From NCBI GenBank assembly GCA_035771175.1, contig CM069593.1, forward strand, positions 2,846,461 to 2,910,460: DNA of 64,000 nucleotides, read 5' to 3'. Below are positions 1 to 11,742 of this stretch, piece by piece (within the stretch, counting starts at the first letter, position 1; each line of letters opens with the position of its first letter). The stretch comes from Paratinospora sagittata. Taxonomy: Eukaryota > Streptophyta > Magnoliopsida > Ranunculales > Menispermaceae. The notes under the pieces are model-generated. The model was not told the DNA's origin. It worked only from the letters and a program-made list of their open reading frames with translations, and ran no database searches. A program made the position numbers and the translations under genes.

Positions 1-862
1 AAATTCTACATAACCTAAACATGCATTTTGATGAATTAGCCAGTCCTTTAGTTTGGAAAAAGAAAAGGCTTAGTTTAGTTGAATTGAGTCGTCTATGGAG
101 CAAGAAGAGAGAATGAGACATGAGTGTGAAGATCGTTTGTAACTGACTTATTTGATTCTTTCATGAAAAAATATTGCATCTACAAAACACACCCAGAGGT
201 TTAGATTCCATAGAGGAATTCACAAATAAAGCTAGTATATCCTACTGAAAGTTTGGTCCTTTACGTGGACATTAGACTTAAACAGGATCCTCACTGCCGG
301 CCTCAAATAGGAGAAAGGACATTGATTTCCTTTATTTATTGGGGCCTTTCTTATATAAACTGCTTATTTTGTATACAGTAGCTTTAGACAAGGTCGTAAT
401 TTACTTGCAGCTCGGGCTTGGATCTCAGTTAATAATCGTACTAATTTCACTTATATATAACCACCTACTGTTTCGGTACCCCTAACCGAGAGATCCACGC
501 TTCTACTCGATCCATTATAATTCTATGATCAACAACCATGTTCATTTTCCATATTTCCTTCATTTCCAAAGTTTGATAATAATCATATATATTAGTATGA
601 CTGCCCAGTCATATTAAATAGAAAACAGCAAGTTTAAAGCCATGATGATGCTTTAATACATATATAAAATGCATAGTTCAAGAAGTTGACTATTAATGCT
701 ACTTTATTGTCTTCATCCCATAAAAGGGTAAAAGACTTGCTATAATGCAAGGCCCATATGCACAGCATTAGCCTCTTGTATGCCATTTCTGGTAATAATG
801 TTTATTTATTCTGACTTTTCTCACCAACTTCCTTCCTATATATTTTCTCTGTATGTATGATG
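1..862. other. AT-rich intergenic DNA, nothing identified
   Basis: No open frame, RNA gene or recognisable repeat was supported here on either strand. The stretch lies downstream of the candidate last exon of the MBD gene, so its right end may hold that gene's 3' UTR and polyadenylation signal. Confidence 0.5.
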
Positions 863-3800
863 TTAATTTTTGTTGTTGCGGGGCTCCTGATCCGCAACTG
901 TACCAGATGTGCTCTGCAAAGAGAAGGAACCACAACATATATTATGAACTCATTCTGAGAAAGAAGTAACTAATTAAAACAACTATATTCATGGATTTTC
1001 CATTCTCATGATTTTTTTCTTCTGACAGTATAAAAGATATTCATCATATCCTACATAATTACAAGATTTTCAAGGAGTTCGACTTAAGTTGTGTTTAATA
1101 TGGGAATAAAAATTCCTGCACACTTGTTTGGTTGAATACGAGAAAATTTTCTCATCATAGTTGTTTTGTTATCAATTGTAACATCTTCAAATTATATTTA
1201 TTCTCAAGAAAATGTTCATATAGCACTATATATAGTCTAAATTTCTTCTACTATTGGGATTGTACCTTGAAAAATCTAAAGAACTCTCTATAAATAAAGA
1301 TCAGAAAAAAAGGAAGGAATTAAACAGTAGATTCAAGTCATGAACTCACTGCAGCAGTACTCATTTTTGAACTCCTTTTTGAACTCCCTGCAGCAGTACT
1401 CTCACGCTTTCTCTTTTTCAGTGAACTTTCATCCACTTCAATGCCCTGTTCTTTCATGAAGGCAAGAGCTGTTATTTTTGAACGCATCATTTGACCAGTC
1501 GGAGCATAGTAAAACTGCAAAACAACCATTACATCTCTCATGTTTCTTGCTTGCATGGGGTGAGCACTTCACATCAAACATTACAAAAACAAAAAAGGGG
1601 GTTAAATATATTGCAAAATATTATCATCAAAACATTTCCCAAATAATACACAATAAATGTAAGGATTCCAGAGCAGTACTTGAGACTTAGTGTATATATA
1701 GGCTAAGGTGTCAAGATCTTTATATGGTCTTATTCAAATAACACACTAGAACAATAGTCTAATTTGTTGTAGAAAACTAATGGACTTTTTCAACTACGAT
1801 TGCGTTTTTTTTTTCTTTTTTTTCATCGAACTTTCTACCAGTTAAGTATCATTTTATGAGACGCAATAGCATTCTGAAAATGTTACATATCAATAATACT
1901 TAGTGTTACAGTGATAATTCGGGTTCTTGTTCATATATCTAGTTGAACTTCATAACTACATAAAGAACTCTACAATCTATATTTCTTGTAAATTGGAGGT
2001 GATTAGCACTGATCAGATATCCAAAAACAAGAATAGGGAAAAGCAGAATAAGCACAAATCATGTTATACAGGTTAACTCACAAGATAAGTCAGTTGAAAA
2101 TTAAGTTGAAACTTATATAAACTTTTTGTCTAGTTTATTTAAGAGAAAGGTTAGGTCATGAAAAAATATCTAAAAGTTCAATAACATCATTCACATATGC
2201 AAGAATATTTTGATATCCAAAAAGAGAAGAAAAAACAAATTAGAAACAAAAATCATGTTGTATTGATTATCTTTAATTAAAGTTTTTTGTTCAAGTTATC
2301 ATTTTAACAAGCTTACAACCCTGCGCTTTGCATGTGTTAATATAAAATCAACATTAAACACAAAATTAAGTATTATTCTATAACAATTTTAAAAGTTTAT
2401 TATTCTATAACAATATCTGTAAGAATTAATGGAGTGAAGAAAAACGTAAAGCGACGAATGACCAAGGAGTTGTGAGAAAAAGCGAGAAGCCATCTCTATT
2501 TTTATAGTTACGAAAAAAATAGTTGCTACGATCAGTGATTAATATGCAATTAAAGACAGATAAATATGGTGCAAATACGAATAATTCTTAGCGAACATAT
2601 AAACAGTTATAATTAAAATTAACAATAAAAATGTTCGAAAAGAAATTTAGAGAGACTTAACATCTAATTAATACAGTAGTACTCTTTATATATATAGGAG
2701 ATTAAAACTTGTAAGAGTTTTAGATTCATATATACTTTTTTTATATAGAAAAATAAGATTTTATTAATAAGTTTTCATTATTTGCTTGAACTTCACCTTG
2801 ACTTGTTACAACTTGGTCATCAACATTGTACTTTCATACCTTGTTTTCAGCATACATTAAACAACTAAAATAACAAAAAAACCTAAACTTTAGTGCAGGA
2901 AATGTATTTTGGAAAACTACATTGTTTTACACTTACATTTAATCTCAAACATTATACTTAATTTTATGTACTAGGAATTCATATAAATTCTCTATAAAAT
3001 ATATAACATGATCCACACTATTTCACTTTCAAAAAAAAGAAAATCCACACTATTTCAACATTTCTATTTTCAAACATGTTAGAATAATGTGGCTTGCAAG
3101 TGCTATATCCATTTATTTTAATATTAATTGAGAACTAAGATACTTTTTTTGAGCTCATCACTAATTTGTTCGCCACCATATGTCCACTCTCTTGTTGTGA
3201 CAATGAATTAAAAGTAATACAACAAGAAATAATGGTTTAAGGTTTAGGGATTATATCTAACAAGGAATTAAATTAAAGAAATTCAACAAGAAATTATGGT
3301 TTATGGTTTAGGCTTTATGAATTATATACATAGACAAGAAATAGAACAAAGAATTATGGTTTAGGGTTTAAGACTTATGGTTTAGGTATATATATATATA
3401 TGCACATTGCTTTAAAGCAAATTAATATGGTTTAGGGTCCAGTTGACAAATTGACTAGCTTTGAATTATAAAAAATTAAGCTATTAATCCCTCAAATACT
3501 ATTGTACATATTCCTCCTCATTAAATCAAATACAATTAATTCTTGAAAAAAAATTATTTTTTAAGCCATAGAGATGAAATCATTTCTTTGTTTCTTCTAG
3601 TCCTAACAAAAAAGCTTCTCTCTAACTTCTCAAAATCATATTAACAAATCTGGTTGACAGAATGCCGATCCAATATTATAACTTCTCTTCCTTTTTTAGA
3701 CATAGAGATGAAAACGTATTAACAAAAAGCTTCTCTATAACTACAATGACCCTTCATTAGGGTCATTGTATTAATAAACTATTAATGTATTTTTAAGAGA

Positions 3801-6004
3801 AGTAAGTTTGTCTTTAAATCTTACTTATTTAATAAAAGAACCATGAAACTAATTAACCCCTGGTACATGATTGATCAATATAAATGCGGCATGATAGCAT
3901 GCTATCATATATGTGCTGCGTGATTACTTCTAGGATTGCAAACCCGAAGAAATGGTTGAAGATTTATCTTGAGAATCTCTCTCAGACCACACATCGTTCA
4001 CCCAAATGACCCAAGTTGATTGAACACGCTTGCTCGGTTGCTCCATAATTCTATCAATCGATATAAAACATATATAATGTTTAAGAAGTTATAATACAAT
4101 AGGGTCAACTAATAAATCTGTACAATATGATGTTCAATTCCATTAACTAGCTGGTACTTGAATTTCGATGGCTACTTGGTTAATATAATAACCATCTTAA
4201 TATGTAGGTTTAGTATTTAGTGTTTAGAGTTTTTTTCACCATAGATGTACATCTAAATAAATGGATAAATAAATCTCTTATTTTCCCCAATATGTTAAGT
4301 CACTTGGAGTGAACCAATCAGAGCTAGATCAACAATAATGCTAGCTTGACATATGCTATTGTTGTACTTAATTAGTAAATTTGGAGATTTTTTCGTGAAC
4401 TTGCAGCAACAACATGTTCATTATGAAAACAATGGTGTGAGTCTAGTAAAGAATATTAGTCATCACCGTGGTTGCAATGTTAACAAGGTTTTCCCTTCTA
4501 GTCTTATTTGGTTCCTTGCAAGTTAGTAATTCCTCTCCTTTGTGAGAGCCCTTCTAGTCTTATTTGGTTCCTTGCAAGTTAGTAATTCCTCTCCTTTGTG
4601 AGAGCCCTTCCTCTCTCCTGTATGAGAGCATTAAGGAAGAGATTACAGATTTAGAGCGTTGGAAATCCTTTAAACTGTCTGATACCCGAAGGGGATATAA
4701 TCAAAATTGATGGAGAACTGGTGAACGAAGGTGGAAAACAACTAAACTGGTGCTTAGCCGGCAAGTTACTATCATCCAAACAAGTGATTAAGGAAGTCTT
4801 GAAAAACGCCATTATTAAGATGTGGAAACCATCGAAAGGAATGGATATAACTTCGCTAGGGGAAACATATTCCTGGATAAATAGGAAGATAGATGCTGCC
4901 TAATCCTAAGGTTTTTCTATAGTGAAAAAGGTGTTTTCAAAAGAAAGAAAGAAAGGAAGGAAGAAAAAACCATCACAAGATTAAGCTGTGATGAAAATAA
5001 TTCTTCAAAAAAAAAACTGGGAAGCTCCTATTGTTTCCCATTCATCTTGTTGTTGAACGACATTTCACCATTGAGTTCATCTAACAACACCCATGAAAAA
5101 TTATTACTATTATTTGTTAAAAGAAAAATACCTTGTCGGTGCGTCCATCTACGCGAGTTCTCTCTTCAACGGACCAATTATCAGGCACCCAAGGATACTT
5201 AGGCGATCTACTATTAAATAAGGAGGATGACCCTATATCACTTCTCCTTCTTCTTCTCCTTGGCTGGATCCTTGGTGGGGTGGTTGTTTGAGGCTCTATA
5301 CTCCTCTCACTCAATGTCGACATTGGTGTAATCGTCACCGTCATCGGAATAGGGATCGTTTCTGATTCCTTAGTCACCATTTCTCCAGGCATGGGTGGTG
5401 GCGATGACGTTGAAGATAAAATTGGCGGCACCATTCTCAAAGGAACAACCATCATAGGCTTTTCCTCCTTAGCTGCCCTCTTTCGCCCCCGAGCCTTCTT
5501 ATTAGGCACCTTTTCACCTTCTTCAGTCAATTTTTGATGATGATCATCACCTTGATCATTAGGCAGTATTGATGATGGCAAGACAATTCTCACAGGAACA
5601 GCCATCACAGCCTCTTGCTCGACGTCTTTTCCTTTTGGTGCCCGATACTTTTTAGGCACCTTTTTACCCTCTTCAGGTGCCTTTTGATGATTTACTTGAT
5701 CATTAGGCACTGATGATAGTATCGCACTTCTCACAGGAATAGCCACAACAGGTTTCTGATTCCTGGCAAGCCTCTTAACTTTAAGCACTCGTTCCTTCTT
5801 AATATTAGGCGCCTTTTGATGATCATCACCTCCATTAGTCACTGCTGATGATGACTCTTTGTTCAGACTCTCATCAAGCGTTTTATATGCAACGCCATCC
5901 TCTGTAACGTATAAAATGAAGCCCTTTGGTAGTAACTTCGGCTTTTCTTCTTCAACTTGGACAGCAAGGGTTGGTTTATAGATGATCATTTTTTGTGCAG
6001 ACAT
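863..6004 (-). CDS. Methyl-CpG-binding-domain (MBD) protein, exons 6004-5132, 1514-1350, 913-863 (model tentative)
   Basis: Exon 1 (6004-5132, 291 codons) opens with ATG. It codes a basic, Pro/Lys-rich, probably disordered region of about 265 residues and then the first half of an MBD, ending PDNWSVEERTRVDGRTDK at a GT donor in phase 0. Exon 2 follows an AG acceptor in phase 0 and supplies the second half (FYYAPTGQMMRSK). Within it a GTGAGT donor at 1349-1348 joins in frame to a small exon at 913-863 that ends NNKN-stop; without that splice the frame stops at 1338. The spliced protein would have 362 residues. Plant MBD proteins act in the nucleus on methylated DNA or chromatin. Residues about 55-210 hold three imperfect copies of a Lys-rich segment ending in a V-P-L/V-R motif. 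The 3.6-kb first intron is unusually long and contains LINE debris, so exons 1 and 2 could instead be relics of two tandem MBD genes. The domain call is firm; the joining is inference. Confidence 0.5.
3742..3770. repeat. Perfect 12-bp inverted repeat with 5-nt loop
   Basis: Arms TACAATGACCCT and AGGGTCATTGTA are exact reverse complements separated by TCATT. The hairpin could be a remnant of a small foldback element; no target duplication was recognised. Confidence 0.7.
4493..4604 (+). repeat. 56-bp perfect tandem duplication (two units)
   Basis: The unit begins CCCTTCTAGTC and ends TTTGTGAGAG. It is repeated immediately with no difference that I can see, and a third unit starts (CCCTTC) but diverges at once. 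Two identical copies imply a recent duplication. It abuts the DUF4283 fragment. Confidence 0.85.
4690..4940 (+). pseudogene. LINE ORF1 fragment (DUF4283 domain)
   Basis: The plus-strand frame reads IIKIDGELVNEGGKQLNW, then CLAGKLLSSKQ, then MWKPSKGMDI and SLGE. This is the usual order of the DUF4283 domain found at the N-terminus of ORF1 in plant L1-type retrotransposons. The frame breaks just after SLGE: the next expected segment (N-[IL]-F, then F-[FY]-S) is present only in other frames around 4865-4935. No zinc knuckle or reverse transcriptase follows. It is a decayed piece of a non-LTR element in the putative intron of the MBD gene, on the opposite strand. Confidence 0.7.
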
Positions 6005-7160
6005 GATTTTTAGACGCAGGAAAATTCAGAAATGAAAATTGGTGAAGAGTTTTGTGGATTGAAAATCGTGGATTCCAATGGAAATGTTGCTAAAACTTGC
6101 GCATTTAAGGAAAGAAAATATAAATTTAATTCTCAAAATCTCTGGATATTAATGCCTTTTTTTCTTTTTTTTTGAAAGCCTGGATATTAATGCCTTGGAT
6201 GCTTGTCTCTGTTGTAACACGTTTTTGTTCATTCCCTGTAAATCTTTAATGGAATTCTCACAACAAAGCTAATTTAATTCATTTACTTATTTTATCATTG
6301 GTGGAAAATACTTGTAAGGATTGTTGAGTCTTTATAAGAATGTCACCATAAAAATGGTAATTTCCTTATAAGAAGACCAATTTGAGAAAAAAAAAAATGT
6401 AAATAAATGAAAAAAAAAGAGATTAGTTCTATAATTAACGAATAATTTTCATCAAGAGTTCAAATTCTTATATTGATCATATTAGCTAGTACTGAAAAAA
6501 TACCAAAGAGATTCTTAGATTTTTTTCAAACTTGAACTTCATAAATACTAATAAATCAAATGATTTTTTTTTTTTTGTTTAACTTAGTGGCGTCTCCCAC
6601 TAAAATAAAATACATATCAAAACTTTAACATGTATTTGTTGCAAGTGAATGCCAGTATTTGTTGTAACACATTTTTGTTACTTCCATTCAAGTCTTTTAT
6701 AGAGTTCTCAAACATAGCTAATTTAATTTATTTACTTATTTTAATGTTGGTGGAATAAACTTACAAAATAAGAATTGTTGAAACTTCATAAGAATTCCCC
6801 ACAGTAAAAAATATCCTTATATTAAGACTAAGTAGAAGAAAAAAAAAATGTATGACAACAAAGCATATATATATTTTGGAAAATTTAGAATGATTTCAAA
6901 GAAAATGGAGACATATTTATAAGATTTAGTTTCCTGAGGAGGGTTGCCGCAACATTAATTATATTGTTCTCTGCGCTGAACTTGATGTCTTTTCACCACG
7001 ATGGTCTTCAAATGTTCTTCATTTAACACCTATATAAGACCCAAAACAAATTCACTTGTTTTGAAAATTAATCCGTTCTTAATTTGATGATTATTGTATA
7101 TATATGTATATAAATCTGAAATTAGATGCCTTTAATTACCTCTTTGATACGATGTCTTTT
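6005..7160. other. Upstream region of the MBD gene, with a diverged ~200-bp direct repeat
   Basis: No gene is supported. Two diverged direct copies of about 200 bp are visible, near 6185-6380 and 6650-6850. They share words such as TTGTTGTAACAC and TAATTTAATT. They lie between the MBD exon 1 and the orphan MBD exon 2, as expected if the MBD locus was once tandemly duplicated. Confidence 0.45.
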
Positions 7161-7241
7161 TCATATTAATTCATTATTTGTAAGAAACTGAATCACTTCT
7201 GGTTTGGATCGGAAGAGGTAGCCTTCAGGGCTCATATAGTA
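7161..7241 (-). pseudogene. Orphan second MBD exon
   Basis: After a GCAG acceptor the minus-strand frame reads YYMSPEGYLFRSKPEVIQFL and then a few residues to TGA, 27 codons in all. This is the typical second half of a plant MBD and starts in phase 0, exactly as the exon at 1514 does. No matching first-half exon (W-x-P-x-x-W-x-x-E) was found on the minus strand up to about 9.3 kb, so the piece looks like the remnant of a tandem MBD copy. It is also possible that a distant or diverged first exon was missed. Confidence 0.6.
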
Positions 7242-9504
7242 CTGCACATACAAGAAACAAAAGATCAATAGTTTCATAGAAATAATACTAAGACTTCAAC
7301 AAATCATTAAGATTACTAAATACTATTTATTTAAAGAGTAATGTTACGTTAACATCTAATATGTATATCCAAAATGTACATTATCCACATACACCATTGG
7401 ATTGTCGTAAATCATGTACATAACATGACTCAAGGAAATTTAATAGTGTTTAATGGTAATGTACACGTTAGATGTGTCCGTCATCCATTAAACACTAATG
7501 AAAACTTAAGATAAAAACTGAAGCTTTCCATCCCCATGATCACAGAAGATGCGTGTGTGTTGCACATCTCCATGTGGTTTAACGGGGTAAAAAGCTTGAG
7601 TTTTTAATTTTTTACCTAAGCTTATTTCATATGGGTGTATCCTTAGCATCACTCTTTTCCAATAGTAATAATATTTTATTCACAGATTTAATGTGCAATG
7701 GGTCGGCAATCATCTAAATAAGCTAGCTTGCAATTTAATGCAAGATTTAATTTTTGTAAGTGTATTATTTTATAATAAAAAATTAAAAATGTAGTTCTTA
7801 TCCTTATAAATTAAATTACATAATTTAAGTAATATTAAATAGTTTACAGTAATATATTGAAGAATTGAAGAAGAAATGAAAAGGGCAAGAATTGGGAGAC
7901 AAGAGAACAAAAACACAAAGACAACAAGAGAAACTAAGAGAGAGAGAGAGTGAGAGCAAGTGAGGGATAGAGAGAGAGACGAAGATGGAAAAAGCGGGAG
8001 AATCTGTGAGAGAGCTGGAGGCATGCACGGACACTTTCCATAAATTTTTTTCTCATTTGTAACTCTGATGAACAATGTCTAAATATAGTGCATATAAAAT
8101 AAATTAAGGTTGGTAGTCATATCCATTTCTTCATGTTCATAGTTGTGCCATGGTTCAATTATAGGTTTTTTTTTTTTTCTTTTAAAAAAATGGTCAAGTT
8201 ATAACAATGATCAAGAGTTTTACTTGCTAATGTATGTATTTGTATTTAGTGAATTGTAAATAAAATATAGTAGTAAATATAAAAGAAATTTAAAGCAAAT
8301 GGTTAGGGCTTGGATACTCACAATCTTAAGAGCAAAGCTAGAAGTAACACTTAAACGCCAATAGGTCTATTTTGTTGATATCCCTGAAATTAATCATGTT
8401 GTAATAACATGATTAAAGAAGATTATTGGTGTACAAACAATATGGGCATCTGATCAAAAGGTACAAATTAGTGCTTTTGAAGGTGTGACTTTAGCATTTC
8501 CTAATTTTAATATTTCCATTATCCAGTTTTTACTTCTACAAAATGACCATTAAATAATCAACATTCAGTGATAATTAAGCATCTTGCCCATGCCATACAT
8601 AAACTACTGATCATCACATAATTATGGAGATTTTACTTCATGGTTTATTTGAAGCTCTATTCCATGTTCAAAATTTTATGTGTATATCCTTCAGATGTTA
8701 GATCATTAGAACTATTAATATTAATAAGCCTTTCAAATCGTCCTCGAAGGTAGATCGATCAAAATGGATGTTACTCAACTTCTTCTAGTTTCACAATATT
8801 GAGAATAAACTAGTGGCTTCCTTTCATTTAAACTTAATGTGATTAATAAACCAATGCTAGAGGGATTGAAAATTGTCTCGTACCAATTGCTATAGATCAC
8901 TATCATTAGGTTAGGTTTATTTTTATTTTTTTAATTTAATTTATTCTGAAGTGGAAAAAAGAAAAATTTGTATATAATAAATAATGAAAAAATTTACAAA
9001 GGTAGGGAATGCAAGTAAGCTACATCTAGCTAGCACCAAAATTTCACCATCATTGTTTTTCTAAAGAAAATAAACAAGATGATATGGAAACTCAAGACTA
9101 AAGCGGCACTCCTCAGGGCTTACAACAATAGCTTCAAACCAATTCGCAGATAAACCTTAGGGGGCTTTTGTTGTTTTTGCAGACACTTCACTAAGAGAAG
9201 AGAGTCTCTCTAGATTACCAATTTTGGAACGATATACTTTTTTAATACATAAAAAATCTACCCTCTTTAATAACACTATGAATTTGATATATATGGAGGT
9301 TGCCACATTAAAGTTTTAGCGGCTTTTGTAGGGTTTAGGGTTTAATTCTCTTTGGTTTGGTGTTGTTCATTGCTTTAGAGAAAACCAATCAAGTAGTGGC
9401 TGATAGAATTCTCTCCCCCTTGAAATCACTCCCAATATCTCTATTTTCAATGATCTTGATAAAAATGGTATTTGACATCAGATATCTATATTTATGGATT
9501 AATA
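7242..9504. other. AT-rich intergenic DNA with possible MITE remnant and GA-rich tract
   Basis: No gene recognised. A GAGAGA-rich simple-sequence tract lies near 7935-7980. Around 7340-7500 sequence starting AAAGAGTAATG has weak inverted similarity between its ends, suggesting a decayed MITE. A telomere-box-like GGTTTAGGGTTTAA occurs near 9330. Confidence 0.35.
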
Positions 9505-10111
9505 TGTCACACCCCAGTACACAGCACACAGCAGTGTCTAGTACCCCCGGGATGTGATGGGTACGCATACCCCAGCCATTATGATCCATAATATTGTTAT
9601 ACCTCAATACACAGCCCGCACACAGCGTCTAGTATCCCCGAGAATGGCTCAGTGGTTACTCCAAGTGCGAATTCTAACTCCTTAAGGGGAGGTTGTGAGT
9701 TCCACTTGGGGGGAGGCCCCCTTTGTGGACAAAAAACCTCGGGGATACTAGACGCTGTGTGTGGGCTGTGTATTGAGGTATAACAATATTATGGATCATA
9801 ATGGCTGGGGTATGCGTACCCATCACATCCCGGGGGTATTAGACACTGCGGTGTGCTGTGTACTGGGGTGTGACAAAAAGGCCTTATGTGGTTACTCCAA
9901 GTGCGAATTCTAACTCCTTAAGGGGAGGTTGCGAGTTCGACTTGGGGGGAGGCCCCCTTTGTGGACAAAAAACCTCGGGGATACTAGACGCTGTGTGCGG
10001 GCTGTGTATTGAGGTATAACAATATTATGGATCGTAATGGCTGGGGTATGCGTACCCATCACATTCCGAAGGTACTAGACACTGCGGTGTGCTGTGTACT
10101 GAGGCGTGACA
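9505..10111. mobile_element. Foldback element with 138-bp inverted arms and TAATA target duplication
   Basis: The element begins TGTCACACCCC and ends GGCGTGACA, and is flanked by TAATA at 9500-9504 and 10112-10116. Arm L (9505-9642) is almost the exact reverse complement of arm R (9738-9875). A 223-bp module containing the spacer plus arm R (9653-9875) is repeated as 9889-10111, giving the layout L-spacer-R-spacer'-R'. The spacers contain GGCTCAGTGGTTA and GGTTGCGAGTTCGACTT, which resemble pol III A and B boxes of tRNA-derived sequences. The TG...CA ends and 5-bp target duplication are LTR-like, while the long inverted arms are foldback-like. Family assignment is open. Confidence 0.75.
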
Positions 10112-11742
10112 TAATAGAACTCTTGGATATACAAATGTTTCATTAAAGCATCCATAGTGATAGTAGTGCATGCCAAAAGCTGGTGTTTAAGGCAGCATCT
10201 TAGCATATATAGTGAGATGGTAATGGACTTCTTTTGATATAACTTCAACTTAGTTATAACTTATAATTTGTGTAAAAGTAATTAATAGTTAAAAATGTGT
10301 TTATAGATAAGCAGTTAAAATTAAGCATACTTAGCAAACCATTGAATAAGTGTTTGTTTAATTGTACATGTTTAAATAATGCGATATATACTATAATCGA
10401 ATTCTTTATAACTAGTCCAAACATTGTGATGTAAACTAGTGCATGAGTTCACTTAAAACTTGGTATATAACCCTATTTTTGTGCTTAATTTGGAAGTGAA
10501 GCCCTTGCTAGACGTTTTTGTATATATAACATTTGGCTTCATGTTAATAATCATGATGAAAATTTTTTTTGAGAGGAGTCATGACGAAAAATAGATACTC
10601 TTTTGTTGTTGAAAAGATAGAGCGTTGTGAAATTATTCTAAATGTTAATTAGGAAATGTTCTATAGTTGGACGGAATCAAACAGATTCACTACTTGGCTA
10701 GCTTGAAAGTTGTGAATCTACGTATACTAATTCAAGCTTTATAAAGTTGGTGAAAAATTACTATTTTTTCTTTTTTAACTTTGAAATCCTAATGCAACTC
10801 GATGAGGATGTTAACCAAAGGCCCGTGTATTTGTAAAATCCGAACATAATATATAGTTAATACTATACTCAATCAATATAATTTATGATACTTGATAAGT
10901 AGCTATAGTTATTAACACGCTATTTGGCTAATTAGAGGCTAATATACTGTGCCGCTGGTCATTTTCTAACATATTTGACTCGTCCATTTTTATCATTTTT
11001 GGACTTTTTTATGGAAAGAGTTTATTTGTTTATATACATTATGCCATCTCCGGCTAGGTATTTTTAGAGTATTCATCATGTCATGTGTGGTAGTCTGCTA
11101 GAGCTGATGGACTAGAATGTCTCAAGCCCAAAACCCAAACCGAAGTGGGCTTCCGTTAGTGAGTTTGTAACCAGGATGGATGGTGCAATTTTGCAAATGC
11201 AAGCAAGCCCAGGTTTAGCTCGTGCATAAACCAATTATGTCATTAGGTGTCCACTTGAACTTATAGCTGGGCCCTGGCCTAGCCCTGCTGATTATATTTA
11301 GGTGTAGTTCATTAAATTTTATAGCCTATATATACATAATAAATTATATGTTGCGTACAAAAAGATGCTCTTATTGTTTCTAAAACACGATAAGCAGGAC
11401 GGAAATGGTCCGTTGTTTATATATAATTAATTTTCAAGTTTTGTTGTAATCCTAATTTAATTAATTATCTTTGCTGCTTTAGCTATGGAATTTATTGCAT
11501 TAAAACATTTTTGGAAACTGCTTTATTCGTCAAATCTCTCCAAGATTTGATAACTTTTGGAGTTGAGATTGGGATGGCCCACATTAGAATACGTTGAATG
11601 GCTTCGAATGTTGTGTTGCCAGTTCAAGGATTATTGGACGACCTGAGACAAACAAATTAAGGTGATTAATTAATCAGTCAATATATCGTGTGTTTATTTT
11701 AATGTGTGTGTATATATATATTGAATATGTTGTAGTGCAAAT
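10112..11742. other. Intergenic DNA, nothing identified
   Basis: AT-rich sequence between two flanked mobile elements. No coding exon, RNA gene or clear repeat was supported. Confidence 0.5.

Larger units (their letters stand above)
1515..5131. other. Putative long intron / intergenic DNA of the MBD locus
   Basis: AT-rich DNA between the two MBD half-domain exons. Inside are interspersed TTTAGGG-like words near 3230-3440, a hairpin at 3742-3770, an 18-bp palindrome at 3891-3908, a 56-bp tandem duplication at 4493-4604 and a DUF4283 fragment on the plus strand. A short open stretch on the minus strand near 3920-4045 follows a possible acceptor but has no recognisable motif. Confidence 0.45.

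Noticed and set aside
3230..3440. TTTAGGG-like words suggesting interstitial telomere repeat
   Set aside because: The words are scattered in AT-rich DNA rather than in a tandem array, so a telomeric origin is not supported.
4493..4604. Possible CRISPR-like or satellite array
   Set aside because: Only two abutting units without spacers, in a plant nuclear sequence; a simple tandem duplication explains it.
7770..8075. Ser/Leu-rich minus-strand open frames
   Set aside because: Low-complexity translation of a GAGA tract, with no family features.
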